From an uncultured Chloroflexales bacterium (GTDB lineage: Bacteria; Chloroflexota; Chloroflexia; Chloroflexales; Chloroflexaceae), in NCBI GenBank assembly GCA_937925925.1, contig CALANA010000201.1, forward strand, positions 1-47,094: a stretch of DNA of 47,094 nt, in the 5' to 3' direction. Position 1 is the stretch's first letter. The number at the start of each line of letters is the position of its first letter. The translations under genes were made by a program, and so were the position numbers. The notes beneath the pieces are model-generated. The model did not search any database, had not been told where the DNA came from, and saw nothing but the letters and a program-made list of their open reading frames with translations. Below, one piece after another: positions 8,186 through 17,587 of the stretch.

Positions 8186-9447
8186 TGCACCTGTTTGATC
8201 TGGTCGCACTCCTACAGCTCCTGCTGGCACTCCTGCTGGCGTTGCTCTGTGGAGGACTCCTCTACGTTACGCAGCGCTCATACCACGGGTGGTGGCAGAG
8301 CTGGTGGCAGCGCGCTGCGGGACAACGTTTATGTGTTCAGGATGACACGGCCATGCACGATGCTGCCCCTATCGACATTCCACCGACCAGCGTGGCGGGT
8401 TATGGTAAGACCAGGTTCGTCTCTGGGATACGTTCCCAACCAGGGAACCCGTCACGCCTGGTGCTGCTGCTGCTGCTGAGCATTGGTCTGATGTCCAGTC
8501 TGGCCTTGATCCATCTCGGCATTGGCACCGTGCTACTCACGCCGGATCAACTTGTTGCAGCATTGCTGGGGCAGGTGGATGATCCAGTTCAGCAGAGTAT
8601 TATCTGGAGTGTGCGCGTCCCCCGCTTGCTGGTTGCTAGCGTGACCGGGGCCATGTTTGGCCTGGCGGGGGTGCTGTTGCAAACCAGCACCCACAACCGT
8701 CTGGCCGATGCCGGGTCACTAGGCGTTGCGTCTGGTGGGGCATTGCTAATTGTTCTCTGGCTGATCTATGTTGATCCGTTGGTACTACCAGGTGCCAGCG
8801 TGTTGCCGCTGGTCGGTTTGAGCGGTTGTTTGCTTGCCAGTTTGCCGCTGTATATCCTGACTCGTTCCACTCCACCGTCTATCGTAGGCAGCACGCTGGT
8901 CGGATTGGCTATCAGTGTCGGCGCACCGGTCATAGCGCTGCTGCTGTTGTTCCCAGATTTGCAAGTGAATACCTTCCTGTGGTGGTCAATCGGGTCACTC
9001 GACCGACGTGGTTGGAGTGCCTGGCAGTCGCTCTGGCCGTGGGCGCTGCTAGCACTCCTGCTGGCGCTGCTGATCGCCTGGATGCCCGCGCTCACCCGTA
9101 GCGGACAGCCTCGGTCACGGATGCTCTGGCTGGGGGCCGCCGGGATTGTAACCGGCAGTGCGGTCGGGGTAGTGGGGGCCGTTGGCTATCTGGGTCTCCT
9201 GGGATCACTACTGGCACAGCGGATCGTAGGTGCTGAAATCCGGCGAGTACTCCTGTTCAGCGCAATCTTTGGGACGAGTATGTTGCTGCTGGCCGATATT
9301 GTGGCGCGGGTTATTTCGCAAGCGGTACTGTCAATTGCCCTGGTCAACGAACTACCGGCTGGTCTGATAACGATGCTGATCGGGTTGCCATATCTGTTGT
9401 ATGTGCTTATACGCCGCCCCGATAGTGTATCGAAGGAGCAGAGGTGA
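8182..9447 (+). CDS. FecCD-family iron (siderophore) ABC transporter permease
   Basis: An inner-membrane permease for an iron-chelate-type ABC importer, 421 aa. After a first membrane segment (residues ~5-30) there is an ~65-residue polar stretch, then 8-9 membrane segments. FecCD hallmarks are 'RVPRLLVASVTGAMFGLAGVLLQ', 'LGVASGGALL', 'WWSIGSLDRRGW' and the closing 'ELPAGLITMLIGLPYLLYVL'. The usual 'GFVGLVVPH' loop appears as 'GAVGYLGLLGSLLAQ', without the VPH residues. Its start overlaps the preceding remnant (ATGA) and is preceded by GAGGGGAAGAG. The ATPase and binding protein expected for the system are not in the window, so either they are elsewhere or the system is damaged. Iron as substrate is inferred from family and context. 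Confidence 0.85.
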   Translation: MMHLFDLVALLQLLLALLLALLCGGLLYVTQRSYHGWWQSWWQRAAGQRLCVQDDTAMHDAAPIDIPPTSVAGYGKTRFVSGIRSQPGNPSRLVLLLLLSIGLMSSLALIHLGIGTVLLTPDQLVAALLGQVDDPVQQSIIWSVRVPRLLVASVTGAMFGLAGVLLQTSTHNRLADAGSLGVASGGALLIVLWLIYVDPLVLPGASVLPLVGLSGCLLASLPLYILTRSTPPSIVGSTLVGLAISVGAPVIALLLLFPDLQVNTFLWWSIGSLDRRGWSAWQSLWPWALLALLLALLIAWMPALTRSGQPRSRMLWLGAAGIVTGSAVGVVGAVGYLGLLGSLLAQRIVGAEIRRVLLFSAIFGTSMLLLADIVARVISQAVLSIALVNELPAGLITMLIGLPYLLYVLIRRPDSVSKEQR

Positions 9448-10112
9448 TGCTTACCGAGTCAACCGAAATGTATCTGATTACCATTTATCGATTAACCCTC
9501 AAAGCCATGTATGCCTCGACCAGTGACATCGCGGCCACGCTCGATGTCAGCCTGCCGAGTGTCTCTGAGAAAGTACGCCGTCTGGCAGAGCAGGGCTATG
9601 TGTATCACGAATGGCGGCAAGGGATCTCGCTGACAAGCCAGGGACGTGAGGTAGCGTTGAATGTGCTGCGCAAACATCGCCTGGCGGCGACCTTCCTGGT
9701 GCAGATGGCGGGCTACTTGTTAGACGAGGTGTATGAGGAGGCCTGCCGCCTGGAGCATGTGATCTCGGATCGGCTGGCGGATCGCCTGGAGGAGTTGCTG
9801 GGGTATCCTCGTGTTGACCCCTATGGCTATCCTATTCCCGGCAAGGATGGCACGATCGCCATTCATCACTATCCCACGCTGGCCCGTGTAGCTGCTGGTG
9901 CAACGGTGGTGGTACAGCGTATTAATGACCTGGATCAGGCGCGGTTGCGCTATATATCTGAGTTAGGACTGGTGCCGAATGTACGGGTGGAAGTGCTAGA
10001 GGTTGCGCCTTTCGAGGGGCCATTGATCTTGAAAATTGACGACCGGACGGTGGCTATCGCCTATGCCATTGCCTGTGAAATTGAAGTCGAGGAAGTAACG
10101 AAGGAGGTCTAG
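9447..10112 (+). CDS. DtxR-family metal-dependent transcriptional repressor
   Basis: A 221-aa regulator of the DtxR/IdeR/MntR family. The N-terminal winged helix (residues 1-65; 'ASTSDIAATLDVSLPSVSEKVRRLAEQGYV') is followed by the dimerisation/metal-binding domain. 'RKHRLAATFL' and 'EEACRLEHVIS' supply the His, Cys, Glu and His expected as metal ligands, the CxxEH pattern favouring an iron-type sensor over MntR. Residues ~145-221 form the FeoA/SH3-like C-terminal domain. The ATG at 9447 overlaps the permease stop (TGATG) and has AGGAG-type sequence upstream. A GTG at 9444 is an alternative. It probably acts on the TTAGGTTA box at 7694. Confidence 0.9.
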   Translation: MLTESTEMYLITIYRLTLKAMYASTSDIAATLDVSLPSVSEKVRRLAEQGYVYHEWRQGISLTSQGREVALNVLRKHRLAATFLVQMAGYLLDEVYEEACRLEHVISDRLADRLEELLGYPRVDPYGYPIPGKDGTIAIHHYPTLARVAAGATVVVQRINDLDQARLRYISELGLVPNVRVEVLEVAPFEGPLILKIDDRTVAIAYAIACEIEVEEVTKEV

Positions 10113-10113
10113 C

Positions 10114-10737
10114 GTGGAGATAACCTGGACGGAATCGGAGCGGTTGCGAAACTGGAAGCTGCGGGTAACAGGCGATTCTTCAAGAGAAGCTGAATTTGAG
10201 AAGTGGCTATTTGTGAGTATCGCCAGCGTGATCTTTGGTCGCAAGGCGGGTGAACTTTTGTCGCTGACGTCAAATCAGTTTGATCTGCCGCTGGCGCAAC
10301 GGTTGGCGTGTGTTGCGCAACTGGTCGAGTCCTGGGATCTCTCTTCGTATGTTCTCTATCAGACCGCGTTTGCTACGCAAGTGATCATCTATCGGCCCGA
10401 GCAGGTGCAGGAGGCATTGACTGCGGTTTCGCCATGTATTCTTGCTTGCACCCTGAATTATGTGTGTGGCCTTGATCCTGCCGCATTTCTGGCTGAAGTG
10501 GCACGGCGTTGGCAAGAGACTGGCGACATTCCGCACGAGATCGGATTGGCACTGGGCTATCCGATCAAGGATGTGTTAGGGTATATGGGTGTTCTGCCGC
10601 TACCGTGTACATGCTGCTGTGGCTGGCGTGTGTATGGTGATCCGGCCCCGTCGTTGGATCGGAGTCGCGCCTTTGTAGCCGCCCGCCAGCAGGCGCTGTT
10701 TTTTCTGCATGCGCCCGGCATGCCAGCGTCGGCGTGA
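10114..10737 (+). CDS. DUF3793 family protein
   Basis: A 207-aa soluble protein starting with GTG, one base after the dtxR-like stop, with a strong AAGGAGG upstream. The C-terminal half has the DUF3793 hallmark 'HEIGLALGYPIKDVLGYMG', a Cys cluster (PCTCCCGWRVYGDP) and a helical end. The function of the family is unknown. Its place directly after a DtxR regulator and an iron permease, and its clustered cysteines, suggest a role in iron or heme handling (inference). Confidence 0.75.
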   Translation: MEITWTESERLRNWKLRVTGDSSREAEFEKWLFVSIASVIFGRKAGELLSLTSNQFDLPLAQRLACVAQLVESWDLSSYVLYQTAFATQVIIYRPEQVQEALTAVSPCILACTLNYVCGLDPAAFLAEVARRWQETGDIPHEIGLALGYPIKDVLGYMGVLPLPCTCCCGWRVYGDPAPSLDRSRAFVAARQQALFFLHAPGMPASA

Positions 10738-10738
10738 T

Positions 10739-10823
10739 AGAGCAATCCTATTCCAATTGTAACCGGGCGTCCAGGCTTTAGCCTGGACGCCTATTTTGTA
10801 CGACTGATATAGGACTGCTATAA
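10739..10823. repeat. TIR repeat family A, full copy
   Basis: The left arm AGCAATCCTATTCCAATTGT and right arm ACGACTGATATAGGACTGCT flank the perfect hairpin CCAGGCTTTAGCCTGG. It starts right after the DUF3793 stop, between it and the dnaK terminator hairpin. Confidence 0.65.
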
Positions 10824-10829
10824 AACAAT

Positions 10830-10869
10830 GTTACAACGGTGGAACGCACTAGCGTTTCACCGTTGTAAC
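10830..10869. terminator. Bidirectional terminator-like hairpin after dnaK and the iron operon
   Basis: GTTACAACGGTGGAACGC (10830-10847), loop ACTA, then GCGTTTCACCGTTGTAAC (10852-10869) form an 18-bp stem with a single G-T mismatch. It lies 11 bases beyond the dnaK stop on the minus strand and about 90 bases beyond DUF3793 on the plus strand. Neither side has a long T run. Confidence 0.55.
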
Positions 10870-10880
10870 CGTGCGGGTTC

Positions 10881-12767
10881 TTACTCGACGGTATACTCAC
10901 CCTCGACGACACCCTCGTCCTTGCGCCCCGATTGCCCCGGTTGTCCCGGTTGTCCCTGCGCCTGACCATCGCCATACGCGCTCTGCGAGATCTGATACAT
11001 CGCCTGCTGTAGTTGATTGGAAAGACTCTGCATCCGGCCCTCATCTTCCTGGGCAATTGCATCACGCAGGTCTTTGATCAAGCTCTCAATGCGCTGACGC
11101 TCGATGCTGTCTATCTTGTCTCCCAGGTCGTTCAGCGTACGCTCACTCTGGTAGGCCATGCTGTCGGATTGGTTCTTTAGTTCGACCAGGGCACGGCGGC
11201 GTTTGTCCTCTTCGGCGTGCGCCTGAGCCTCACGCACCATGCGTTCTACTTCGCTCTTGTTCAGGTTGGTGCTGGCGGTAATCGTAATACGCTGCTCCTT
11301 ACCGGTGGCCTTATCTTTGGCCGAAACGTTCAGAATACCGTTGGCATCAATGTCAAACGTCACTTCGATCTGTGGCACACCGCGTGGTGCAGCCGGAATA
11401 CCCTCCAGTCGGAAGCGGCCCAGCGTCATATTGTCGTTCGCCATCTCGCGCTCGCCCTGCAAGACGTGAATGTCCACGGCGGTTTGACCATCAGCGGCGG
11501 TCGAGAAGATTTCGCTCTTCTGGGTTGGAATAGTCGTATTGCGATCAATCAGTTTGGTCATAATGCCACCGAGCGTCTCAACCCCCAGTGACAGAGGTGT
11601 CACGTCAAGCAACACCACGCCCTTAACATCACCACCGAGTACGCCAGCCTGGATCGCGGCACCAATCGCCACGACTTCGTCCGGATTCACGCTCTTGTTT
11701 GGCTCTTTGCCGATCATCTTGCGTACCAGTTCCTGCACCACCGGCATGCGTGTGCTACCACCAACCAGCACCACCTCGTCAATGTCGCTTGTCTTCAAGC
11801 CCGAGTCCTTCATGGCCTGATTGACCGGCCCGCGCAGGCGCTCGGTGAGCATGCTGGTCAACTGCTCGAACTTCGCCCGGCTCAGACGCATTGCCAGGTG
11901 TTTGGGGCCACTGGCGTCGGCGGTAATGAACGGCAGGTTAATTTCGGTCTCCATCACGCTCGACAGTTCCATCTTGGCCTTTTCGGCTGCTTCCTTGAGC
12001 CGTTGCAACGCCTGGCGATCCTTGCTGAGATCAATGCCCTGATCCTTGCGGAACTCCTCGACGATCCAATCCACAATCCGGGCATCATAGTCATCGCCAC
12101 CCAGGTGTGTATCGCCACTGGTCGCCTTGACTTCGACCACGCCATCACCAACTTCAAGTATACTCACGTCAAAGGTACCGCCACCGAGGTCGAAGACCAG
12201 GATCGTCTCATCCTTTTTCTTGTCCAGGCCATAGGCCAGTGCGGCTGCGGTCGGTTCGTTGATAATGCGCAATACTTCCAGGCCCGCAATCTTGCCCGCG
12301 TCTTTTGTGGCCTGGCGCTGGCTGTCGTTAAAGTAAGCTGGGACGGTAATGACGGCTTTGGTGACCGGCTCACCCAGATAGGCTTCGGCGTCGGTCTTCA
12401 ACTTTTGCAACACCATCGCGCTGATTTCCTGTGGCGCGTAATCTTTGCTCGTTTGCGGTACGTTAATCCGCACATCGCCGCGTGGGCCTTTCGTTACCTG
12501 GAACGGTACCATCTCGCGTTCAACGCCAGTGTCATCATAGTCGCGCCCGATGAAACGCTTGACCGAGTAAATCGTGTTTTCGGGGTTAATCGTCGCCTGG
12601 CGCTTGGCCGTCTGCCCAACTAAGCGCTCGCCATTTTTGGCAAATGCCACCACCGATGGCGTGGTGCGATTCCCTTCGGCATTGGGTATCACCACGGGGT
12701 CGCCACCTTCCATGGCCGCCACCACCGAGTTTGTGGTTCCCAGGTCAATTCCAACTATCTTCGCCAT
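10881..12767 (-). CDS. dnaK: Molecular chaperone DnaK (Hsp70)
   Basis: The cytosolic ATP-dependent Hsp70 chaperone, 628 aa, full length. The start '[14 protein letters not shown]' is the first phosphate loop. '[13 protein letters not shown]', '[16 protein letters not shown]', '[14 protein letters not shown]', '[15 protein letters not shown]' and 'LVGGSTRMP' complete the nucleotide-binding domain. The substrate-binding domain begins with '[14 protein letters not shown]', and a Gln/Gly-rich tail follows, ending '[10 protein letters not shown]'. GAGGAGG lies 10 bases before the ATG. Neither grpE nor dnaJ is adjacent, so this is an orphan dnaK copy. No CIRCE element (TTAGCACTC-N9-GAGTGCTAA) is present upstream. 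Confidence 0.98.
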   Translation of the reverse strand: MAKIVGIDLGTTNSVVAAMEGGDPVVIPNAEGNRTTPSVVAFAKNGERLVGQTAKRQATINPENTIYSVKRFIGRDYDDTGVEREMVPFQVTKGPRGDVRINVPQTSKDYAPQEISAMVLQKLKTDAEAYLGEPVTKAVITVPAYFNDSQRQATKDAGKIAGLEVLRIINEPTAAALAYGLDKKKDETILVFDLGGGTFDVSILEVGDGVVEVKATSGDTHLGGDDYDARIVDWIVEEFRKDQGIDLSKDRQALQRLKEAAEKAKMELSSVMETEINLPFITADASGPKHLAMRLSRAKFEQLTSMLTERLRGPVNQAMKDSGLKTSDIDEVVLVGGSTRMPVVQELVRKMIGKEPNKSVNPDEVVAIGAAIQAGVLGGDVKGVVLLDVTPLSLGVETLGGIMTKLIDRNTTIPTQKSEIFSTAADGQTAVDIHVLQGEREMANDNMTLGRFRLEGIPAAPRGVPQIEVTFDIDANGILNVSAKDKATGKEQRITITASTNLNKSEVERMVREAQAHAEEDKRRRALVELKNQSDSMAYQSERTLNDLGDKIDSIERQRIESLIKDLRDAIAQEDEGRMQSLSNQLQQAMYQISQSAYGDGQAQGQPGQPGQSGRKDEGVVEGEYTVE

Positions 12768-12791
12768 TGTGTATCTGCCTCCTCAAAAAAT

Positions 12792-12807
12792 GAACAAAAG
12801 CTTGTTC
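12792..12807 (-). promoter_or_regulatory. dnaK: Inverted repeat GAACAA-N4-TTGTTC upstream of dnaK
   Basis: A 6-bp inverted repeat lies 8 bases upstream of the dnaK Shine-Dalgarno sequence, inside the likely untranslated leader. On the minus strand CATAAT (complement of 12817-12822) could be a -10 just upstream of it. Operator function is inference. Confidence 0.3.
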
Positions 12808-12870
12808 GCAATAAATATTATGATCTGTGTGCCTGCTCGCCTACCATGAGATGTCTCAGGTAATGATCTG

Positions 12871-12940
12871 TAGCAATGCCCGGCATCCAGGCTCAAGCCT
12901 GGAGTCCTGCTGCACAACTGATGTAGGATTGTTCTATATA
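12871..12940. repeat. TIR repeat family A, copy
   Basis: AGCAATGCCCGGC, a CCAGGCTCAAGCCTGG hairpin, then ACAACTGATGTAGGATTGTTCTATA. It lies in the 457-bp divergent gap between dnaK and the beta-helix gene. Confidence 0.6.
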
Positions 12941-13056
12941 AAAGGCACACACGGTATCTTGGTCAATTACTGTAAACCAGTGTACCCGCTTTTCACTAGT
13001 CTTGCGCAAGAATCGCGTTAGATTTGTGTTAGACTCTCAGATGACTGAAATGAAAC

Positions 13057-13114
13057 GTGGTACAACTTCTAGTACCACTTTCCTAGTTCACAATCATCTT
13101 TTCCGTGCTACAAT
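13057..13114 (+). promoter_or_regulatory. Promoter of the beta-helix gene with upstream inverted repeat
   Basis: TTCACA (13087-13092), 16 bases and TACAAT (13109-13114) preceded by TG make a good extended promoter about 110 bases before the gene start. Nine bases upstream of the -35, GTGGTAC (13057-13063) and GTACCAC (13072-13078) form a perfect 7-bp inverted repeat, suited to an activator or operator site. Confidence 0.45.
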
Positions 13115-13224
13115 GAGGCGGCAATAAAAGTAAAGGTGGCGTATAGGCTACCTGGATGCTAGTTATGCACTTTTTCTGTCTTCTTGTGAACATGCCCGCT
13201 TTCAGGCGGTGTAAGGAGTGTACT

Positions 13225-16200
13225 ATGTCGCCTACTCCTAGACGCTGGTTGCACTTGCCGTTAATCCTGATGCTGCTGCTAACGGTGATTGCCACGGTTC
13301 CCGCGCCAACCCGGGCGCAAGAATTTGATGTTCAATATGTGGTGGACAATACTGGTGATGCGGATACCTCTGAAGGCGGAACCTTCTGCACCGCAGCGGC
13401 GAATGATTGTACGCTGCGCCAGGCGATTGAAACCGCCAATAAGCAAGCGCCCGGTACACGTATTCTGATAACTTTTGCCAATGCGCTGAATAACCAGACG
13501 ATTAACATTAGCAACCCGACCGGGCCACTACCGGCAATCACGATTGGGAATACGGAAATTCGTGGCCCCAGTTTTGGGGTACCGCTCATCGCCGTGAACG
13601 GTTTGGGAAAGGCCGTCGGGTTTCATCTTGCTTCCGACAATAACACCATTTCCGGCCTAAGTATCTATGGGTTCAGCGACACCGGTACCGAACCGTTCCT
13701 GGGTTCGGGTATCTATATCAGTGGCTCAAACAATAAGATTATCGGCAATTTTATCGGGATTACTCCGCAGGGTATGCAACCAGAAGCCGGGCTACGCAAT
13801 TTTAGTGGGGTACGGGTTGCCGGTGGAACGGGCAATGTCATTGGAGGAGTAACCCCCAATTTCGGGTCGGCCAATTATATCAGCGGCAATAGCCAGAATG
13901 GGGTACTCTTAAACAATGCTGACGCAAACTTTGTACAGGGTAACTTCATCGGTGTTGTTAGAACAGGGTTAACGACGGTTGATGTCCTGGGGAATGGGCA
14001 GTTCGGAGTCCAGATTTTCAGTACCGGCAATGGCAGCAGTAGCCAGAACCTGATCGGTGGTACGAATCCGAACGCGGCCAATATTATCGCCGGCAATGGT
14101 CGCGCCGGTATCCGTCTGGCTGGCACGAATACGATGACCAATACCATGCAGGGCAACTTTATCGGCACCGATAATTTTGGTAATCCGCGACCACTGGTGC
14201 CGCCCCCCCCACCCCCACCCCCACCGCCGCCTGACCCCGACCCCGACCCTGATCCTGATCCTGACCCTGACCCGGAACCACAACCAGATTATCGCAATCT
14301 AGGGGATGGCATCTTGATTGAGGGTGGTGCGAAGAATAACATTGTGTCGGGCATACCATCGGCTCCCATGCTGATTAGCAACAATACCGGGAACGGGATC
14401 GTGCTGCGAGGCGCGGGAACGACCGGCAACGAAATTCGGGGAGTCACTATCGGCACCGGTCTCAATGGTACCGAGGTCGATCTGGGCAATCAACAGAGTG
14501 GTATTCGCATTGACGTTGGTGCGTCCGACAATCGGATAACCGGCACCCCCACTATACGAACGCTGATAGTGGGTAATCAGGACAATGGAATCGTGATTGA
14601 CGGCCTGAACACACGCAACAATGCGATTGCCGGAGTGTATATTGGTGCGGTACCCGATCCGTCTGTAACCAATGGCACGGTTACGTTGCCCAACCAGGGC
14701 GATGGTATTCGTATTTTCCGGGCACCGGAGACGCGCATCGAGGCTGGTACCCAGATCGCGGGCAACACTGCGTATGGTATTCGGGTGACGAATGCCGTTT
14801 CAACCACAATCACCGGCAGCATCATCGGCCTGGATGTGGTGGGGGCCGCCAGTGTGCCGAATAGTTCAGGGGGGGTGCGTGTAGATGGTACCTCACAGCG
14901 CACATTGATCGGTGGGGGCGATCTGAACGATGCAGCGCGACGCAATGTGATCAGCGGCAATACCGGGCCGGGTATTGATATTGTGGGTACCAGTGTCATC
15001 ACCGTTACCGGCAATATCATTGGTTTGCGCAAGAACAGAGCCGGAGCAAACGAACCTTTTACCGTCGCCGCGCCGAACGGCGGTGATGGTCTGCGTGCCG
15101 ACAAGACGACAACGCTCACGATTGGTGGGCCAACGCTGGCCGAGGGTAACTGGATTGCGCAGAATGAGGGGCATGGAGTTAGCCTGATAGGGACTCGTTC
15201 CAGCACCGTACAGTCGAACCACATCGGTGTCATCCCCGATCCAGGCGATCCGCAGGGTGTGCGCTTGCTACCACGCGGTAACGCTCTGGATGGCCTGACT
15301 CTGTCCAACACGGAGGCCAGCACGGTCGAGTTTAACCTGATCGCCTTCAATCGGCGTGGAATCGCACTCTCGCAAGCGTTAGAGACCTTGATCCAGTTCA
15401 ATCAGGTGAATCGAAATACACAGCACGGCATTGGGTTGACCGATAGCGCGAATACGACGGTGAGTGTGAATGTGATCAATCAAAATACGCAGCATGGAAT
15501 CGACCTGACCGGCAGTGTGAATACCACCATCCAGTCGAACTCCAGTATTGTGCGTAATGGCGGCAATGGTATTTATGTGCATGGCAATACCGGTGCGGCG
15601 TTGATCAGCCGCAACAACATCTATACGAATACGATAGGGATTCTGGTGCAGGGGAGTGATGAGCTTTCGCCACAGGGCATCCGTATGATCGACAACAGTA
15701 TCAGCGGTAATACAGTCGGTACAGAGCGTGGTGGTATTCGCCTTGAGCCAGCGACGGCTCCGGGAATGAATGCGAATCCGAATCACCCGAATCATGGTAT
15801 TGCGCCCCCGCTTGTAAATGCGACAGCATGGGGCCTGCCCCTGAATCTAGGGATGCGCCTGTCACGTGAAGGTGTGCTATCGGGCTACGTTCTTACCGAT
15901 ACGGGTGGGTTGCCACCCTTCACTACCGTCGCCTGTGTCACCTGTACCGTCCAGATTTTTGCTCCCAATCCGGCCTTATCGGTGCCCGATGGACAGGGCT
16001 TTCGCAAACTGGTTGAAAATGATCCGATAGTAGACGAGACGGGCTTTTTCAGTGTGGAACTGCCTGAAACACCTGGGCAGATCTTGCTGACGGCGACCGA
16101 TTTTGCAGGCAATACCTCGGAGTATGCGATCTTCAGGATCATCCGTGGCGTCCAGATTGCACCGTCACGACCGGATGAGCCAGAGTGGATCGCACCGACG

Positions 16201-17226
16201 GAATCGTATGCCTATCGGCATACGGTGACCAATACCGGCACGATTGAGGATGAGTTCCAACTTGATTACTGGTCGAGCCTGGGATGGACGGCCACGCTCG
16301 AACCGTCAGGCGCGTTTATCGTTCCGGCGCAGGCATCGCGCCCGGTGACGGTGACGTTGCAGGCACCGGCTGGCCCGGCCAGCAACGTGCAGCTTAATCT
16401 CCCCCACACGCTGGCGATAACCGTCGCCAACACGCTTGATAATCGGCTTGCCGATGCGGTGCGCAATACAACCCGCGTGACTGAGAGTATCAAGCTGGCG
16501 ATCGAACCACCTGGTTCATCCGGGTTGACCCTGCCTGGTCAACCAGCCGAATACGTCCATACCATCCGCAACAATGGTAATACCACGGCCACAATCACGC
16601 TAGAGTTTACCACAACCCAGGAGCGGTGGAGTACGACCTTAGACAAGACCAGCATGGTTCTGGCACCGGGCCAGAGTGAACAGATCCGGTTACGGGTAAC
16701 GCCCCCGCGGCAAGCGCTGGCGAATGATCGTTCTGAGGCCAGAATTACGGTGCAGGTTGCCGAAGATCCTGACGAGAATAAGGAGATCATCAACACCACC
16801 ACGGTTACCTTGCAGGCGCTGGCAAAGCTTGAGCCGGATCGTCAGGGTACAGCCCTGGCAGGTCAGACGATTGCCTTCAGGCATACGGCCACGAATCAGA
16901 GCAACGGCACGGCAACCTTCAAGATCGTGGCCCAGTCCAGCCTGGGTAGCACGGTACGATTCCGTTCGGATACGCCTGGGATTGATCTCACCAGTGAGAA
17001 TATGTTTGAAGTTGGGTTTGAAATCCCTCGCAACCAGTTTCACTTCTATGCCGATGTTACGGTTAATCCAGCAGCGCGCTCCGGACAGCGCGACACGGTG
17101 TCGATCTATCTGACTGACGATCAGGATCGGGTCATTGGCGGGGCCAGTGTGACCAATACGATCACGGTGGAGGGCGGAGTAACGAATGATGACTGGCAGG
17201 TCTATCTGCCGATTATCAGGAGATGA
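13225..17226 (+). CDS. Large secreted right-handed beta-helix protein with CSLREA-type N-terminus and NEW3-like repeats
   Basis: A 1333-aa exported protein. The ATG at 13225 has AAGGAG upstream and yields a signal peptide (LPLILMLLLTVIATVPAPTRAQ). Then comes a CSLREA-type segment ('DCTLRQAIETANK'). Residues ~85-890 are a long series of parallel beta-helix rungs of the kind 'GNVISGNTGPGIDI' and 'NTIQSNHIGV'. Near residues 325-355 a loop of about 11 prolines followed by alternating Asp-Pro interrupts the helix. Residues ~970-1320 contain three immunoglobulin-like domains of the alpha-galactosidase NEW3 type ('YRHTVTNTGTIEDEFQL', 'YVHTIRNNGNTTATITL', 'FRHTATNQSNGTATFKI'). The protein ends 'WQVYLPIIRR', similar to the YLPI motif in the 5503-7167 product. 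It probably acts as an adhesin or polysaccharide-binding/cleaving surface protein (inference). Confidence 0.85.
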   Translation: MSPTPRRWLHLPLILMLLLTVIATVPAPTRAQEFDVQYVVDNTGDADTSEGGTFCTAAANDCTLRQAIETANKQAPGTRILITFANALNNQTINISNPTGPLPAITIGNTEIRGPSFGVPLIAVNGLGKAVGFHLASDNNTISGLSIYGFSDTGTEPFLGSGIYISGSNNKIIGNFIGITPQGMQPEAGLRNFSGVRVAGGTGNVIGGVTPNFGSANYISGNSQNGVLLNNADANFVQGNFIGVVRTGLTTVDVLGNGQFGVQIFSTGNGSSSQNLIGGTNPNAANIIAGNGRAGIRLAGTNTMTNTMQGNFIGTDNFGNPRPLVPPPPPPPPPPPDPDPDPDPDPDPDPEPQPDYRNLGDGILIEGGAKNNIVSGIPSAPMLISNNTGNGIVLRGAGTTGNEIRGVTIGTGLNGTEVDLGNQQSGIRIDVGASDNRITGTPTIRTLIVGNQDNGIVIDGLNTRNNAIAGVYIGAVPDPSVTNGTVTLPNQGDGIRIFRAPETRIEAGTQIAGNTAYGIRVTNAVSTTITGSIIGLDVVGAASVPNSSGGVRVDGTSQRTLIGGGDLNDAARRNVISGNTGPGIDIVGTSVITVTGNIIGLRKNRAGANEPFTVAAPNGGDGLRADKTTTLTIGGPTLAEGNWIAQNEGHGVSLIGTRSSTVQSNHIGVIPDPGDPQGVRLLPRGNALDGLTLSNTEASTVEFNLIAFNRRGIALSQALETLIQFNQVNRNTQHGIGLTDSANTTVSVNVINQNTQHGIDLTGSVNTTIQSNSSIVRNGGNGIYVHGNTGAALISRNNIYTNTIGILVQGSDELSPQGIRMIDNSISGNTVGTERGGIRLEPATAPGMNANPNHPNHGIAPPLVNATAWGLPLNLGMRLSREGVLSGYVLTDTGGLPPFTTVACVTCTVQIFAPNPALSVPDGQGFRKLVENDPIVDETGFFSVELPETPGQILLTATDFAGNTSEYAIFRIIRGVQIAPSRPDEPEWIAPTESYAYRHTVTNTGTIEDEFQLDYWSSLGWTATLEPSGAFIVPAQASRPVTVTLQAPAGPASNVQLNLPHTLAITVANTLDNRLADAVRNTTRVTESIKLAIEPPGSSGLTLPGQPAEYVHTIRNNGNTTATITLEFTTTQERWSTTLDKTSMVLAPGQSEQIRLRVTPPRQALANDRSEARITVQVAEDPDENKEIINTTTVTLQALAKLEPDRQGTALAGQTIAFRHTATNQSNGTATFKIVAQSSLGSTVRFRSDTPGIDLTSENMFEVGFEIPRNQFHFYADVTVNPAARSGQRDTVSIYLTDDQDRVIGGASVTNTITVEGGVTNDDWQVYLPIIRR

Positions 17227-17254
17227 TATACAAGACGGTTCGCTATCTGAGCTT

Positions 17255-17560
17255 TCGGTATGGTATACTAATGCCAATGTGCCTTCGACCTTCCGCTTGC
17301 TCATACGACAACGAGACTTCTCCTGGAAAGAGCTGTCGAGGGGGTGGAGGGACGTTGCATGCGTCGCCTCTCCGCCACATTCCCCCTGGCCCCCCTGTGG
17401 GGGTCGGACGTAGCGAAGCTGCGCCCGACCCGAAAAGGCAACATGGGCAGGGATCGCAAGCCCCCACACCCCCGCCGCGACGCGGGCGCGTGGGAGGATG
17501 CATGGCACGAACATGCGGAAGGTTCACGTCGAAACGGTATAATACCTACTAACCATACGC
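17255..17560. mobile_element. Non-coding MITE-like repeat, family B long form
   Basis: The left end (GGTATACTAATGCC..., with CGACCTTCCGCTTGCTC) is imperfectly inverted relative to the right end (GAACATGCGGAAGGTTC..., GGTATAATACC). The inside includes GAGACTTCTCCTGGAAAGAG, a hairpin GGGTCGG...GCGAAGC...CCGACCC (17398-17430) and AACATGGGCAGGG, all shared with 7731-7892 and 26286-26625. It fills most of the 540-bp gap between the beta-helix gene and the first AAA+ gene. Its boundaries are approximate. Confidence 0.5.
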
Positions 17561-17587
17561 TGCGCGCCACCAGTACGCACAAAACGG

